Assembly (NCBI GenBank): GCA_019359675.1
Contig: JAHHGX010000020.1
Coordinates: 336,071-400,070, forward strand
DNA from: Calothrix sp. FI2-JRJ7
GTDB lineage: Bacteria > Cyanobacteriota > Cyanobacteriia > Cyanobacteriales > Nostocaceae
Reading direction: 5' to 3'
DNA length: 64,000 nt
Part shown: positions 27,032-34,958 of the stretch, piece after piece
Layout: every line of letters starts with the position of its first letter
How positions within the stretch are numbered: position 1 is the stretch's first letter
Notes under the pieces: generated by a model
Seen by the model: only the letters and a program-made list of their open reading frames with translations
The model's database searches: none
What the model was told of the DNA's origin: nothing
Program-made: the position numbers and the translations under genes

Positions 27032-27136
27032 GGCAACAGATACAACGGATGTAACGGATAGTTGATTCTATTGAACGAATATTAAGAGCGCGTAACAAAT
27101 TAATCATCTGTTACATCTGCTCATCATCCGTTGCCA
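27032..27136. repeat. Dispersed inverted repeat built from ACGGAT units (copy 2)
   Basis: Left arm GGCAACAGATACAACGGATG, right arm ending CATCATCCGTTGCC, with a longer unpaired centre than copy 1 at 3,573-3,673. The same hexamer repeats in the arms. Confidence 0.75.
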
Positions 27137-27260
27137 TTTTTCATCTTTCTAAAGGTTAATGATGTCAAGGCTTGCTATGAGTATATTTACTAAAGTTAAT
27201 GAATAGAGTATCGTTCATAAGCAAGGGCATACTCCATAACTCGTTAATCAAGGAGTAGTA

Positions 27261-28856
27261 ATGCGGTTTAGATTTTTGGCAGTCGCTAGTTCAATCGCTG
27301 TTGTAACTTTTTGCACTGTGCCAAAAGCTACAGGTCAAATCAACTTGTTACCTAATTTACTAACTCCTACTAGCCCGAATAATGACTCAGAGAATAGAGT
27401 TGTAAATGGCTGGGTTTACTTAGATGGTCGTCGTTTATTTCAGTTAGCAGCAGCTAGAGCCAATCTTGCAGAACGTTTAGAAAATGTCCAGCAGAATCTT
27501 AATGAAGCTAGTCGCGGTTATTTTGAATCATCTGCAACAGAACCAAAGGTGGAATTTCGAGTTCTAAATGGGTTGCCAGTGATATATCTCAATAACCGCT
27601 ACTTGATGACGGTTACTTCTAATGATGCAGAATTACTACAGGTAGATGTAAAGACAGCAGCAAATCAAATTACTCAAATATTGCGGGATGATTTGATACG
27701 GGCAAAGCAGGAACGCTCAAGAGATTTTTTGATTCACCAAGGTTTTATTGCACTCGGAATTGGCGCCAGTGTAATTATTGTGAGCTGGGGTATTCATTCC
27801 TGGCAATGTCGCTTAAAAAGGAAAGCTTTACACTCAACGATACCAGCACCAACGGAGACGCCAATATCTACACAGCTAAAGCAAAAACAGCATCAAAATC
27901 TCCAAGAAGTTAGGCGCCGACTGTTTCAGTTAACACAAACAGGAGTATGGGGAAGTGGCACCTTTGTGATTTTAGGTTTATTTCCCTACACACGGATGCT
28001 ACAGGTAGTTATTCTCAGAGTTGCACAAATTCCTTTGACATTAGGTATTGTTGCACTTGGCACTTATGTAGTTATTCGTTTGAGCTATGCTTTAATTGAC
28101 CGCTTCACTTCGGCTATAGTTAGTAGTACTTTATTAAGCCCAGAAACTCCCGAACGTTTACAATTACGTATTTCTACTATATCTGGTGTTGCGAAAAGTA
28201 TTATTACCATTGTTTGGATAGGAGTTGGGATTCTCCTAACTTTAATTTCTTTGGGTATTGATATTGTTCCCTTACTAGCTGGTGTTAGTTTAGTTGGCGT
28301 TGCAGTATCCTTAGCCTCACAAAATTTAATTAAAGACGCAATTAATGGCTTTCTCATTATTCTCGAAGACCAATATGCCTTGGGCGATGTCATTGCACTA
28401 AACAATGTAAGTGGTTTTGTAGAAACTTTGAATTTGCGTATTACCCAAGTACGTGACTCAGAAGGTCGTTTAATTACCATTCCCAACGGCGAAATAAAAA
28501 TCGTCGCCAATCTTTCCAGTCGTTGGTCGCGCGCGGACTTAAGTGTACCTGTTGCCTATAACACTGATATTAGCCAAGCTTTAAAATTAATCGAAACAGT
28601 CGCAGTAGATATGGACTTAGACCCAGCATGGCAAGCGCAAATCCTCGAAACACCCAAAGTCCTAGGTGTCGAGAACTTTGGCGAACGTGGTCTAATTATT
28701 CGTGTCTGGATTAAAACACAGCCACTTAAACAATGGGACGTTGCCAGAGAATTTAGGCGCCGTCTCAAGATAGCCTTTGATAAAGCAGGAATTTCCATTC
28801 CCATTCCGCAACAAGCTATTTGGATCAACGACGGGCAAACATTGAACAGCAAGTAG
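27261..28856 (+). CDS. MscS-family mechanosensitive channel
   Basis: 531-residue small-conductance mechanosensitive channel homologue that opens under membrane tension to release solutes. An N-terminal signal (MRFRFLAVASSIAVVTFCTV) and a periplasmic coiled domain precede hydrophobic segments near residues 160-175, 235-255 and 265-285. The pore-lining MscS core follows: LLAGVSLVGVAVSLASQNLI, then DQYALGDVIALNNVSGFVE and LITIPNGEIKIVANLSS. The C-terminal cage domain ends IPIPQQAIWIND. Start ATG 27,261 with AAGGAG in front. The stop codon TAG is part of a GTAGAGA palindrome. Confidence 0.93.
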   Translation: MRFRFLAVASSIAVVTFCTVPKATGQINLLPNLLTPTSPNNDSENRVVNGWVYLDGRRLFQLAAARANLAERLENVQQNLNEASRGYFESSATEPKVEFRVLNGLPVIYLNNRYLMTVTSNDAELLQVDVKTAANQITQILRDDLIRAKQERSRDFLIHQGFIALGIGASVIIVSWGIHSWQCRLKRKALHSTIPAPTETPISTQLKQKQHQNLQEVRRRLFQLTQTGVWGSGTFVILGLFPYTRMLQVVILRVAQIPLTLGIVALGTYVVIRLSYALIDRFTSAIVSSTLLSPETPERLQLRISTISGVAKSIITIVWIGVGILLTLISLGIDIVPLLAGVSLVGVAVSLASQNLIKDAINGFLIILEDQYALGDVIALNNVSGFVETLNLRITQVRDSEGRLITIPNGEIKIVANLSSRWSRADLSVPVAYNTDISQALKLIETVAVDMDLDPAWQAQILETPKVLGVENFGERGLIIRVWIKTQPLKQWDVAREFRRRLKIAFDKAGISIPIPQQAIWINDGQTLNSK

Positions 28857-28880
28857 AGACGTGATTAATCACGTCTCTAC
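28853..28880. repeat. GTAGAGA...TCTCTAC palindrome (copy 2), containing the mscS stop codon
   Basis: Fully self-complementary 28 nt: GTAGAGACGTGATT and its complement. The TAG at 28,854-28,856 is the mscS stop. Could terminate transcription. Confidence 0.85.
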
Positions 28881-29043
28881 AATCACATCTTTACACTGAA
28901 AAATAATTCCTCAGAACCTACACACTCAGGTAATTTTGTACTATAATAGAGAAGTAGTGATTATAAAGCCTGTAAACAGGGAAAAGCTTTGTAACAACTG
29001 CATTCACAAGCTCAAAGACAAGAGTGATGCGAGGGTTAGTCCG

Positions 29044-29307
29044 ATGATAAAGCACTATATTCTTAGCCTCAATCCCGTAGCTAAACACGAATGGGATAGA
29101 TGTATATTACGCGACCCGTTAACTGCTAAACGTCCGGATATAGCCAAATTAATCGCCGATGCAGTTGGCTCAGAAGCAGGAAGTTATTTAGTTAGCGTCA
29201 ATATAGACGTGCAGGTTTTAGAACAAGCAAATGCCCCCCAGGTAGAACAATTAACCATAAACCTTGCAGAAGTCACCGAAAAACCACAGTTACGTGAAGC
29301 AGCCTAG
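29044..29307 (+). CDS. Conserved hypothetical cyanobacterial protein
   Basis: 87 residues from ATG 29,044 (MIKHYILSLNPVAKHEWDR); the frame is open back to 28,936 with GKP-type sequence that may or may not be translated. Features: RDPLTAKRPDIAKLIADAVG and a Gln/Asn-rich C-terminus. No recognised domain. The TAG stop is directly followed by TAGGGTGCGTGACGCC, the start of a dispersed palindrome. Confidence 0.55.
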   Translation: MIKHYILSLNPVAKHEWDRCILRDPLTAKRPDIAKLIADAVGSEAGSYLVSVNIDVQVLEQANAPQVEQLTINLAEVTEKPQLREAA

Positions 29308-29374
29308 TAGGGTGCGTGACGCCACCAATAACCTTAAAACGAAGCTAATAATCTAATAGCGTCACGCACCTTAC
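29308..29374. repeat. TAGGGTGYGTRACGC palindromic element (copy 1)
   Basis: Left arm TAGGGTGCGTGACGCCACC, right arm ATAGCGTCACGCACCTTAC, internal AAACGAAGCTAATAATCTAA. Related copies: 34,890-34,958 and 40,481-40,542. It begins on the base after the upstream stop codon. Confidence 0.8.
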
Positions 29375-29409
29375 GAATTATAAGAATCAACTCATAACTT
29401 TTTATTTTT

Positions 29410-29781
29410 ATGATGCAACTTAGTCATTATCCATCTGCTATTGCTCAAGCATCTCAACGAGTTAATGAGATTGACTCACAGCTAATGGCAGTACAATTAC
29501 AAATTAACCGTTTTGAAGGTGGCGCCGATCGAATTTCCTCGTTCGATATGGACATGAAAAACGATGCTCAACGCAAAGCACGCCGCTTTGACGTATTACT
29601 CGTTAATCAAGAGTATCAAAAAGCACTGGATACTCAAATTCGGTTAGTAACAGAAAAAGCAAATGCTCTCGCGCATTTAGAGTATCTACGAAATCAATTT
29701 AGTGTTGCCAAGTTAGAAGCACGTTTAAAGATAGCACAGCAACTTACCGATTTAGAATCGCGCGAGTTCGTTGGTTTGTAA
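29410..29781 (+). CDS. Hypothetical coiled-coil protein
   Basis: 123 residues, almost entirely alpha-helical with heptad-like spacing (ASQRVNEIDSQLMAVQLQIN, QKALDTQIRLVTEKANALAH, KLEARLKIAQQLTDLES). ATG 29,410 with a second Met next to it. No enzyme motif. A soluble cytoplasmic scaffold or subunit is likely, but function is unknown. Followed by a clear terminator 30 bp downstream. Confidence 0.65.
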   Translation: MMQLSHYPSAIAQASQRVNEIDSQLMAVQLQINRFEGGADRISSFDMDMKNDAQRKARRFDVLLVNQEYQKALDTQIRLVTEKANALAHLEYLRNQFSVAKLEARLKIAQQLTDLESREFVGL

Positions 29782-29811
29782 AACTTTAAATTAAATTACC
29801 TAGATATTTAG

Positions 29812-29846
29812 ATTCCCGACTTCGCCGAAGTTGTCGGGAATTTTCG
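29812..29846 (+). terminator. Rho-independent terminator
   Basis: ATTCCCGAC and GTCGGGAAT pair around a loop containing TTCGCCGAAG (itself a mini-hairpin), followed by TTTTC. Confidence 0.85.
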
Positions 29847-29933
29847 CATTTTAGCACTGATAAACTATAATATTGTTACAATCAGCTTATGTGCTAATAC
29901 CAATTCTGCATAAAGTTGCGCCAAATAAATCCC

Positions 29934-29959
29934 GTAGAGATTGACATGTCAATCTCTAC
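29934..29959. repeat. GTAGAGA...TCTCTAC palindrome (copy 3)
   Basis: GTAGAGATTGACA and its complement TGTCAATCTCTAC, 26 nt, fully palindromic. It lies in the 29,782-30,230 gap, where nothing else with gene character was seen besides the terminator at 29,812. Confidence 0.85.
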
Positions 29960-30230
29960 AGTCAGGGATAAAGCGCATCTTCATCGAGAAACGGTATAAG
30001 TAAAATTTGTTTAGCATAGGAAATCAAAATATGACTATTAGTAAGTATTGAAAAATATCCAAATTCGAGCTAGTAATTCCAAAAGGAAGATATGAAAGTT
30101 TTAATTTAAAGGAAAATCCATTTCCTGCGTTCCCATTCATTAATACTAATTCCAATGATGCAAGGAATAATGGGGAAATTTATGAGCCATCGATTCGTGA
30201 GCATTTGTATGTCAGTGCCGATAATTTTCA

Positions 30231-30572
30231 TTAATTCATATGCTTTGCGAACTCTTTATACTGAAGAAATGGAAAATCACCACGTCTTCTGTCTCTGTAA
30301 CTTTTTTCTTCGAGTAACACAGCAATCTTTGAAAGTTGGAAATATATTAGTGTAGAAAGTTGTTTCTTTTTGATTTCAAACGTAACTATTACTTCCTCTT
30401 TCTCTTTTTCGGCTTTTGTGAAAAAATCTGAAATTTCTGATATTGTAATGATGACTTTATGATGTTGCTTATCATTTATTCTCAGGCGCCATCTATATCC
30501 ACCTGGTTCGCCAGGAAATATAAATTCAGATTCTACGGCGCCTTTGTTTATTAGCATGATGGCTTCTATCAT
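30231..30572 (-). CDS. Hypothetical protein, possibly frameshifted near its N-terminus
   Basis: 113 residues from ATG 30,572: INKGAVESEFIFPGEPGGYR, WRLRINDKQHHKVIITIS and a basic end. Upstream in the same frame the sequence stays protein-like (GDIYNFAITHAFSCPIAD) but has no start. A neighbouring frame supplies ATG at 30,659 with MVEVHVYFI then a stop, exactly where the two could join into a VYFINGDIYNF strand. A one-base shift in ATATAAACG (about 30,630) is therefore suspected. No domain recognised. Confidence 0.5.
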   Translation of the reverse strand: MIEAIMLINKGAVESEFIFPGEPGGYRWRLRINDKQHHKVIITISEISDFFTKAEKEKEEVIVTFEIKKKQLSTLIYFQLSKIAVLLEEKSYRDRRRGDFPFLQYKEFAKHMN

Positions 30573-30724
30573 GTCGGCTATTGGGCATGAAAAAGCATGT
30601 GTGATTGCAAAATTATAGATATCACCGTTTATATAAAGTAAACATGTACTTCAACCATGTGGTTGTAAATTGTACAGAAAATCAATATCATCACCGTCGT
30701 ACATGTCTTTACTGTGAACTTGAG

Positions 30725-30799
30725 TCTTGTGGGATGGGCATCCTTGCCCGTCCTTTTATAAGTTGTAAGAGACGGTTCGGGATGCCCGCTCCACAAGAG
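30725..30799. repeat. CTTGTGG...CCACAAG inverted repeat (most complete copy)
   Basis: Left arm CTTGTGGGATGGGCATCC, right arm GGGATGCCCGCTCCACAAG, with an inner TTGCCCGTCC / GACGGTTCGG pair. Located between the hypothetical gene and the glycosyltransferase 3' end. Confidence 0.85.
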
Positions 30800-30809
30800 C
30801 AAGAATGAA

Positions 30810-31946
30810 TTATATTTTACTTAGTGCTTGGGCTATTTGCTGATTAATTACTTGTACATCGAATTTGGAACGTGCGCTATGAAGTGCGTTGTCTGCTAAT
30901 ATGGCAGTTTTTGATGGTTCTTTGACACAGGTGGTAATAATTTTTGCGAGTTCTTGGGGTTCTCCTGGTGTGACGAGATAGCCATTTACATTATTTTCTA
31001 CTATTTCTATGGCGCCACCTGCTTCTGCTGCTACTACTGGTTTTCCACATAACATTGCTTCTACTATAACTCTACCAAATGGTTCGGCGGCGATTGAGGT
31101 GTGTGCGACTAAATCACATGCTGACATTAGTTGAGGTATGTCGGAACGGAAACCTAGAAATTTAACGCGGTTTTGAAGTTGCAGTTTTTCTACTTGTTCG
31201 TGCAGTTGTTTAACGTATTCTTGTTCTCCAAATAATGCGTCACCAACTAATATAGCTGTGACTTGTGAAGGAGACTTTGCTATTGCTTCTATTAATATAT
31301 GTTGTCCTTTCCACGGTGACAAACGGCTAAAGTGTCCAATTACAAATTTATCTTCGAGTTCTAATTCTTGACGAAGTTGTTTTATTTGGGCTTCGTTTAC
31401 TTGATATGATGTTGAGTCAAAGCCGTTGTAAACTACTTCTACTATGTCCGCACGTCCGGATGCTGCAATAAAAGCGGTTTTACTCGCTTGCGAGTTTGCT
31501 ATGATAATGCGTGCAAATCGATTTGCTAGGGTAACGGCAATAGTTCGGTTTGTTTTGCTGAAGTGTTCAGGAGATAATATATCGTGAAGATGATATACTA
31601 ATGGGCGCCGACTCAGAAAACTTGCAATGGCGCCGATAACTAGTGCTTTTTGTGTGTTAGCGTAAATTAAATCATAGTCACGGGCAATTTTTGCTACTTT
31701 GTTAATTAAGGGTAATAGCTGAGTTAAACTTGCTAAACCTTGTATTAATGTGCTTTCTTTACGAACTTGAATAGCTTGGTTTGTTAAAATTTTTACGGGT
31801 ATTTGATTTTTTTCGAGTAAGTCGCGAAATGAACCGTCAGCGAATAAGCCTACTAAACAATTAGAGCGATACGGTTTTGCTATGTCTATTAAACATAATT
31901 CGGCGCCGCCCGGTTTGCCGCTTTGGTCTAAAAATAATATTTTCAT
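30810..31946 (-). CDS. Glycosyltransferase family 4 (GT-B fold)
   Basis: 378 residues from ATG 31,946 (MKILFLDQSGKPGGAELCLI); the frame is open 18 codons upstream. N-terminal Rossmann domain with the GGAE acceptor loop, YANTQKALVIGAIAS and VYHLHDILSPEHF; C-terminal nucleotide-sugar site with GHFSRLSPWKGQHILIEA, VKFLGFRSDIPQLMSACDLV and the EPFGRVIVEAMLCGKPVVA block with the two conserved Glu. Transfers a sugar from a nucleotide donor in polysaccharide or glycolipid synthesis; donor and acceptor unknown. Cytoplasmic. No other polysaccharide gene is adjacent. Confidence 0.92.
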   Translation of the reverse strand: MKILFLDQSGKPGGAELCLIDIAKPYRSNCLVGLFADGSFRDLLEKNQIPVKILTNQAIQVRKESTLIQGLASLTQLLPLINKVAKIARDYDLIYANTQKALVIGAIASFLSRRPLVYHLHDILSPEHFSKTNRTIAVTLANRFARIIIANSQASKTAFIAASGRADIVEVVYNGFDSTSYQVNEAQIKQLRQELELEDKFVIGHFSRLSPWKGQHILIEAIAKSPSQVTAILVGDALFGEQEYVKQLHEQVEKLQLQNRVKFLGFRSDIPQLMSACDLVAHTSIAAEPFGRVIVEAMLCGKPVVAAEAGGAIEIVENNVNGYLVTPGEPQELAKIITTCVKEPSKTAILADNALHSARSKFDVQVINQQIAQALSKI

Positions 31947-32065
31947 ATATATAAAGCACGAATGTATCGTGTCCTTACAATATCTTATTGTTTTATTCAC
32001 TTGTAACTAGTTACAAGATTTAAATAAAAAATTTACAGTAAAAAAATATTAAATGAATGACGTAT

Positions 32066-32083
32066 GGTGGGCCGCGGCCCACC
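32066..32083. terminator. Perfect 18-nt palindrome between two leftward genes
   Basis: GGTGGGCCGCGGCCCACC, preceded by A-rich sequence on the plus strand (T-rich on the minus strand), so it can serve as a terminator for the chpX operon transcribed leftward. Confidence 0.65.
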
Positions 32084-32102
32084 CTACACTGATGAGCAAA
32101 AG

Positions 32103-33239
32103 TTAAGAGTCTTTGTTTACGTCTAGTAAGCGTGAGTTTTGTAATCTATCGAGCCATTTTTGGAAATAGACTTGGTTAGCCATTTGCTCGTTGGGGTTTT
32201 GGGTATCGGCAGGATGGGGCATTAGTCCCAATATTGTTGCTGAGGTTACACAAAACATCGATTTTTGGAAGCTGATACATATTTGTACCCGCAGGTCGTC
32301 TTCTCCTCTGGGACTTTTACGGTATATTTCGTGGAGGTATTCGGGTAAGAAGTGCCGCATGTCTTGCATTAGCAATGTTGGAGGTATACCGGCGCCTCCT
32401 ATAGGTAGTGGGTCTGCGTATAAGGCGCCGTATTGAAAGCGCGCTTGGTCTGCGGGTATTTGATATGCTTGAGCGTTATATGAAACTGTACCTGGGAATG
32501 GTGTTCCTCTAAAAAATACTGCTTCGACGTAGGGTATAGCGGTATCTACTAAGAAGGTTAAACCTAATGATTTAGGTAGAATGCTGTAAGTTTTATCTTT
32601 GATTTTGACTGAGTAAGTAATTGGTCTTGAGGCATCAAAAACTAAACCATCTTTTATATGGTTGACGACATCTGGAATTGTTTTTATCATTCCCATGTCG
32701 TAATAGTCTGATAATGACAGAAATATATCAGCCATGACGTGCCAGAATTGTCCTAAACCACTGTAGTATGCAGAAACTCGCAGTTGTTCGGTTAGGAAAT
32801 CAGGAAATAAGCTATTTAAACCTAAGACAAAAGGATTATTTCCAAATTTTGCTTGTATTATAGCGTTGGCTCGCTGTTGAAATTCTGGAGTGTCTAAATA
32901 ACTATCTAAACCGCCGCCTCCGTGCCAATACATTGCTTTCATGCAATATTCCGCATATTCAAAGTTAATACGGTCGTGCCACCAATGTTTAAATAGTTTT
33001 TTTCTATTGATGTCACCGTTGAAGTACTTAAAGAATGGGAAAAATACTAAAAATTGATTTTCTGCGATGTAAATGAGGTTTTTATAATATTCGTCTAAAA
33101 CGACTCCGTAGCTTTTTAATATACCTACTACTTCGCGGACATTTTCTGGTGTATCTGGAAGTAGTGAATCACCATTTTGTAATCTTTTTAGGTATTCTAC
33201 TAAAGGATAGTTATCAAGTGTTTTTGCTTTTGTTACCAT
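32103..33239 (-). CDS. cupB: CO2 hydration protein (ChpX/CupB type) of NDH-1 CO2-uptake complex
   Basis: Subunit that, with specialised NdhD and NdhF, converts CO2 to bicarbonate at the thylakoid membrane using redox-driven proton pumping. 378 residues with FWHVMADIFLSLSDYYDM, the RNxW-like LFKHWWHDRINFEYAEYCMK and GAGIPPTLLMQDMRHFLPEY regions of the Chp/Cup family. The short length, the absence of a cupS gene and the location beside the ccm operon favour the constitutive ChpX/CupB (NDH-1MS') over ChpY/CupA; this choice is an inference. Last gene of the leftward operon after ndhD (63-bp gap containing a GTTGGGT hairpin). Confidence 0.85.
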   Translation of the reverse strand: MVTKAKTLDNYPLVEYLKRLQNGDSLLPDTPENVREVVGILKSYGVVLDEYYKNLIYIAENQFLVFFPFFKYFNGDINRKKLFKHWWHDRINFEYAEYCMKAMYWHGGGGLDSYLDTPEFQQRANAIIQAKFGNNPFVLGLNSLFPDFLTEQLRVSAYYSGLGQFWHVMADIFLSLSDYYDMGMIKTIPDVVNHIKDGLVFDASRPITYSVKIKDKTYSILPKSLGLTFLVDTAIPYVEAVFFRGTPFPGTVSYNAQAYQIPADQARFQYGALYADPLPIGGAGIPPTLLMQDMRHFLPEYLHEIYRKSPRGEDDLRVQICISFQKSMFCVTSATILGLMPHPADTQNPNEQMANQVYFQKWLDRLQNSRLLDVNKDS

Positions 33240-33264
33240 AGCTTTTTAAAGAGGGTATTGGGAT

Positions 33265-33299
33265 ATGTTGGGTTCCGCTTGCGCTCCACCCAACCTACA
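33265..33299. repeat. GTTGGGT/ACCCAACC hairpin between ndhD and cupB
   Basis: ATGTTGGGTTCCGCTTGCGC then TCCACCCAACCTAC; near identical to 25,383-25,415. It forms a stem within the ndhD-cupB intercistronic gap. Confidence 0.8.
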
Positions 33300-33302
33300 T
33301 TA

Positions 33303-34778
33303 TTATTTTGTTGCAACTACGTTTTCAATGTGAACCATTGCGGTTGTTGTTGGTTCTGTCCAGTGTATTAACCATGCGGGTTGAATACCGAAAATGATAA
33401 TTAATACTGCTAGGGCTAAAGCTGGAAGACGTTCACTCCAATACACTCTGGGTAAATTCATTACCTGTGTGGATAATCTACCGAAGAATGCTTGGTTCAT
33501 TAAAATTAGGAAGTAAACTGCTGTTAGCCCTGTTCCTATCATTGATATTAGGGTTTGCACTGGGAAAACAGCGAAGCTGCCCCGAAAGACGATAAATTCG
33601 GAAATAAACCCAACCATTCCGGGTATTCCAGCACTTGCCATTATCCCAACTACCATTAAGCTACCAATTACTGGCATTCCGCGTTCGGGGTTGAAGAGTC
33701 CTTGAACTACATCTAAGTCACGACTGCCTGCTTTTTTATATACAACACCTACTAGCAGGAACAGTAGTGCTGATATTAAACCATGACTAATCATTTGTAG
33801 TACTGCTCCTAACACGCTCAATGGTGTTGCAGCAGCAGCGGCAAGTAGTACATAACCCATGTGTCCAACTGAACTATATGCCACCATTTTCTTCATGTCT
33901 TTTTGAGCGATGGCACAAGATGAACCATATAGTACGCTTATTACTGACCATGTTGCTAAAAACGGCGCCAATGTTGCCCAAGCATCAGGGAATAAATCCA
34001 TGCCAAACCGCAATAAACCATAAGTACCTAGTTTCAACAGTACCCCTGCTAATAATACCGATATTGGTGTGGAAGCTTCAACGTGAGCATCGGGTAGCCA
34101 GGTATGAAAAGGTACTAAAGGCATTTTGATGCCAAAACCAATTAAGATTCCTAGTAGTAAGATGATTTGTGTAACCAGTGGTAGACTTTCCGTATTCAAA
34201 TTTTCGAGCGCAAAGTTATGTGAATTACTCAGTAGTACCATGCCAAGGAAACTTGCTAATATCAGGAATCCTGATACTGCTGTGTATATCAAAAATTTCG
34301 TTGCTGCATAACCTCGACGTTCACCACCCCAAATCGCAATTAGTAAGTACAGGGGAATCAATTCGATTTCGTAAAACAGGAAGAACAATAGCAAGTCCTG
34401 CGATAGAAAGGCGCCTGTTACCCCGATATTTAACAGCAGTAATAATGAATAATAAAATCGCGGTCGATTTATAGATTCATCAGAACTGTAAATCGCAATA
34501 CAAGTCAACAGCGCATTTAGTACCAATAATGGTAATGATAATCCATCAATACCAAGATTGTAATTCAAGCCTAATGCATCTATCCAGGGCAAGAATTCTG
34601 TAAATTGTTGCGAGACGTTGCTTGGATTAAATAAAAATGCCAAAACAATCGTCCATACAAAAGCAACGCTAGCAAAACCCAAAGCTATTTTACGTGTTAG
34701 CTTTGGTGTTATTTCGACGGGCAAAAACCCTATCAATGCGGCGCCAAAAAACGGCAACAGAAGTAATACAGTAAGCAT
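33303..34778 (-). CDS. ndhD: NDH-1 subunit NdhD (CO2-uptake type)
   Basis: Proton-pumping antiporter-like membrane subunit of NDH-1. 491 residues with about 14 hydrophobic helices; landmarks are FFLFYEIELIPLYLLIAIWG (conserved Glu of the channel), KMPLVPFHTWLPDAHVEAST, and KKMVAYSSVGHMGYVLLA. The gene order ndhF-ndhD-cupB identifies the CO2-uptake version (NdhD3/D4 group); NdhD4 is favoured for the reasons given for cupB. The 180-bp gap from ndhF is filled by a compound palindromic repeat. Confidence 0.92.
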   Translation of the reverse strand: MLTVLLLLPFFGAALIGFLPVEITPKLTRKIALGFASVAFVWTIVLAFLFNPSNVSQQFTEFLPWIDALGLNYNLGIDGLSLPLLVLNALLTCIAIYSSDESINRPRFYYSLLLLLNIGVTGAFLSQDLLLFFLFYEIELIPLYLLIAIWGGERRGYAATKFLIYTAVSGFLILASFLGMVLLSNSHNFALENLNTESLPLVTQIILLLGILIGFGIKMPLVPFHTWLPDAHVEASTPISVLLAGVLLKLGTYGLLRFGMDLFPDAWATLAPFLATWSVISVLYGSSCAIAQKDMKKMVAYSSVGHMGYVLLAAAAATPLSVLGAVLQMISHGLISALLFLLVGVVYKKAGSRDLDVVQGLFNPERGMPVIGSLMVVGIMASAGIPGMVGFISEFIVFRGSFAVFPVQTLISMIGTGLTAVYFLILMNQAFFGRLSTQVMNLPRVYWSERLPALALAVLIIIFGIQPAWLIHWTEPTTTAMVHIENVVATK

Positions 34779-34805
34779 TTTTTAAGTTAAGAGTGAAAAG
34801 TTTTA

Positions 34806-34875
34806 GGGTGGGTGAAAGCTATTACAATCATGCAATGTAACGCGAGATTAAAGTGCTTTCACCCACCATTAACCG
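34806..34875. repeat. GTGAAAGC...GCTTTCAC palindromic element between ndhF and ndhD
   Basis: Left arm GGTGGGTGAAAGCTATTACA, right arm GATTAAAGTGCTTTCACCCACC shortened to its core here; the loop includes ATGCAATGTAACGCGA. It pairs with the neighbouring TAGGGTG element. The same two elements in opposite order lie between ccmM and ccmN. Confidence 0.8.
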
Positions 34876-34889
34876 TGTGGTACATAAAG

Positions 34890-34958
34890 TTTCTGGTGCG
34901 TAACGCCACAAGGAAACTTTGCGCGCGTTGTAGGATTGTTATGGCGTTACACACCCTA
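34890..34958. repeat. TAGGGTGYGTRACGC palindromic element (copy 2)
   Basis: Ends GGTGCGTAACGCCACAAGG and GTTATGGCGTTACACACCC. On the minus strand it follows the ndhF stop codon immediately. Confidence 0.8.

Noticed and set aside
30155..30355. 66-codon plus-strand frame
   Set aside because: Antisense to the more protein-like minus-strand hypothetical gene.
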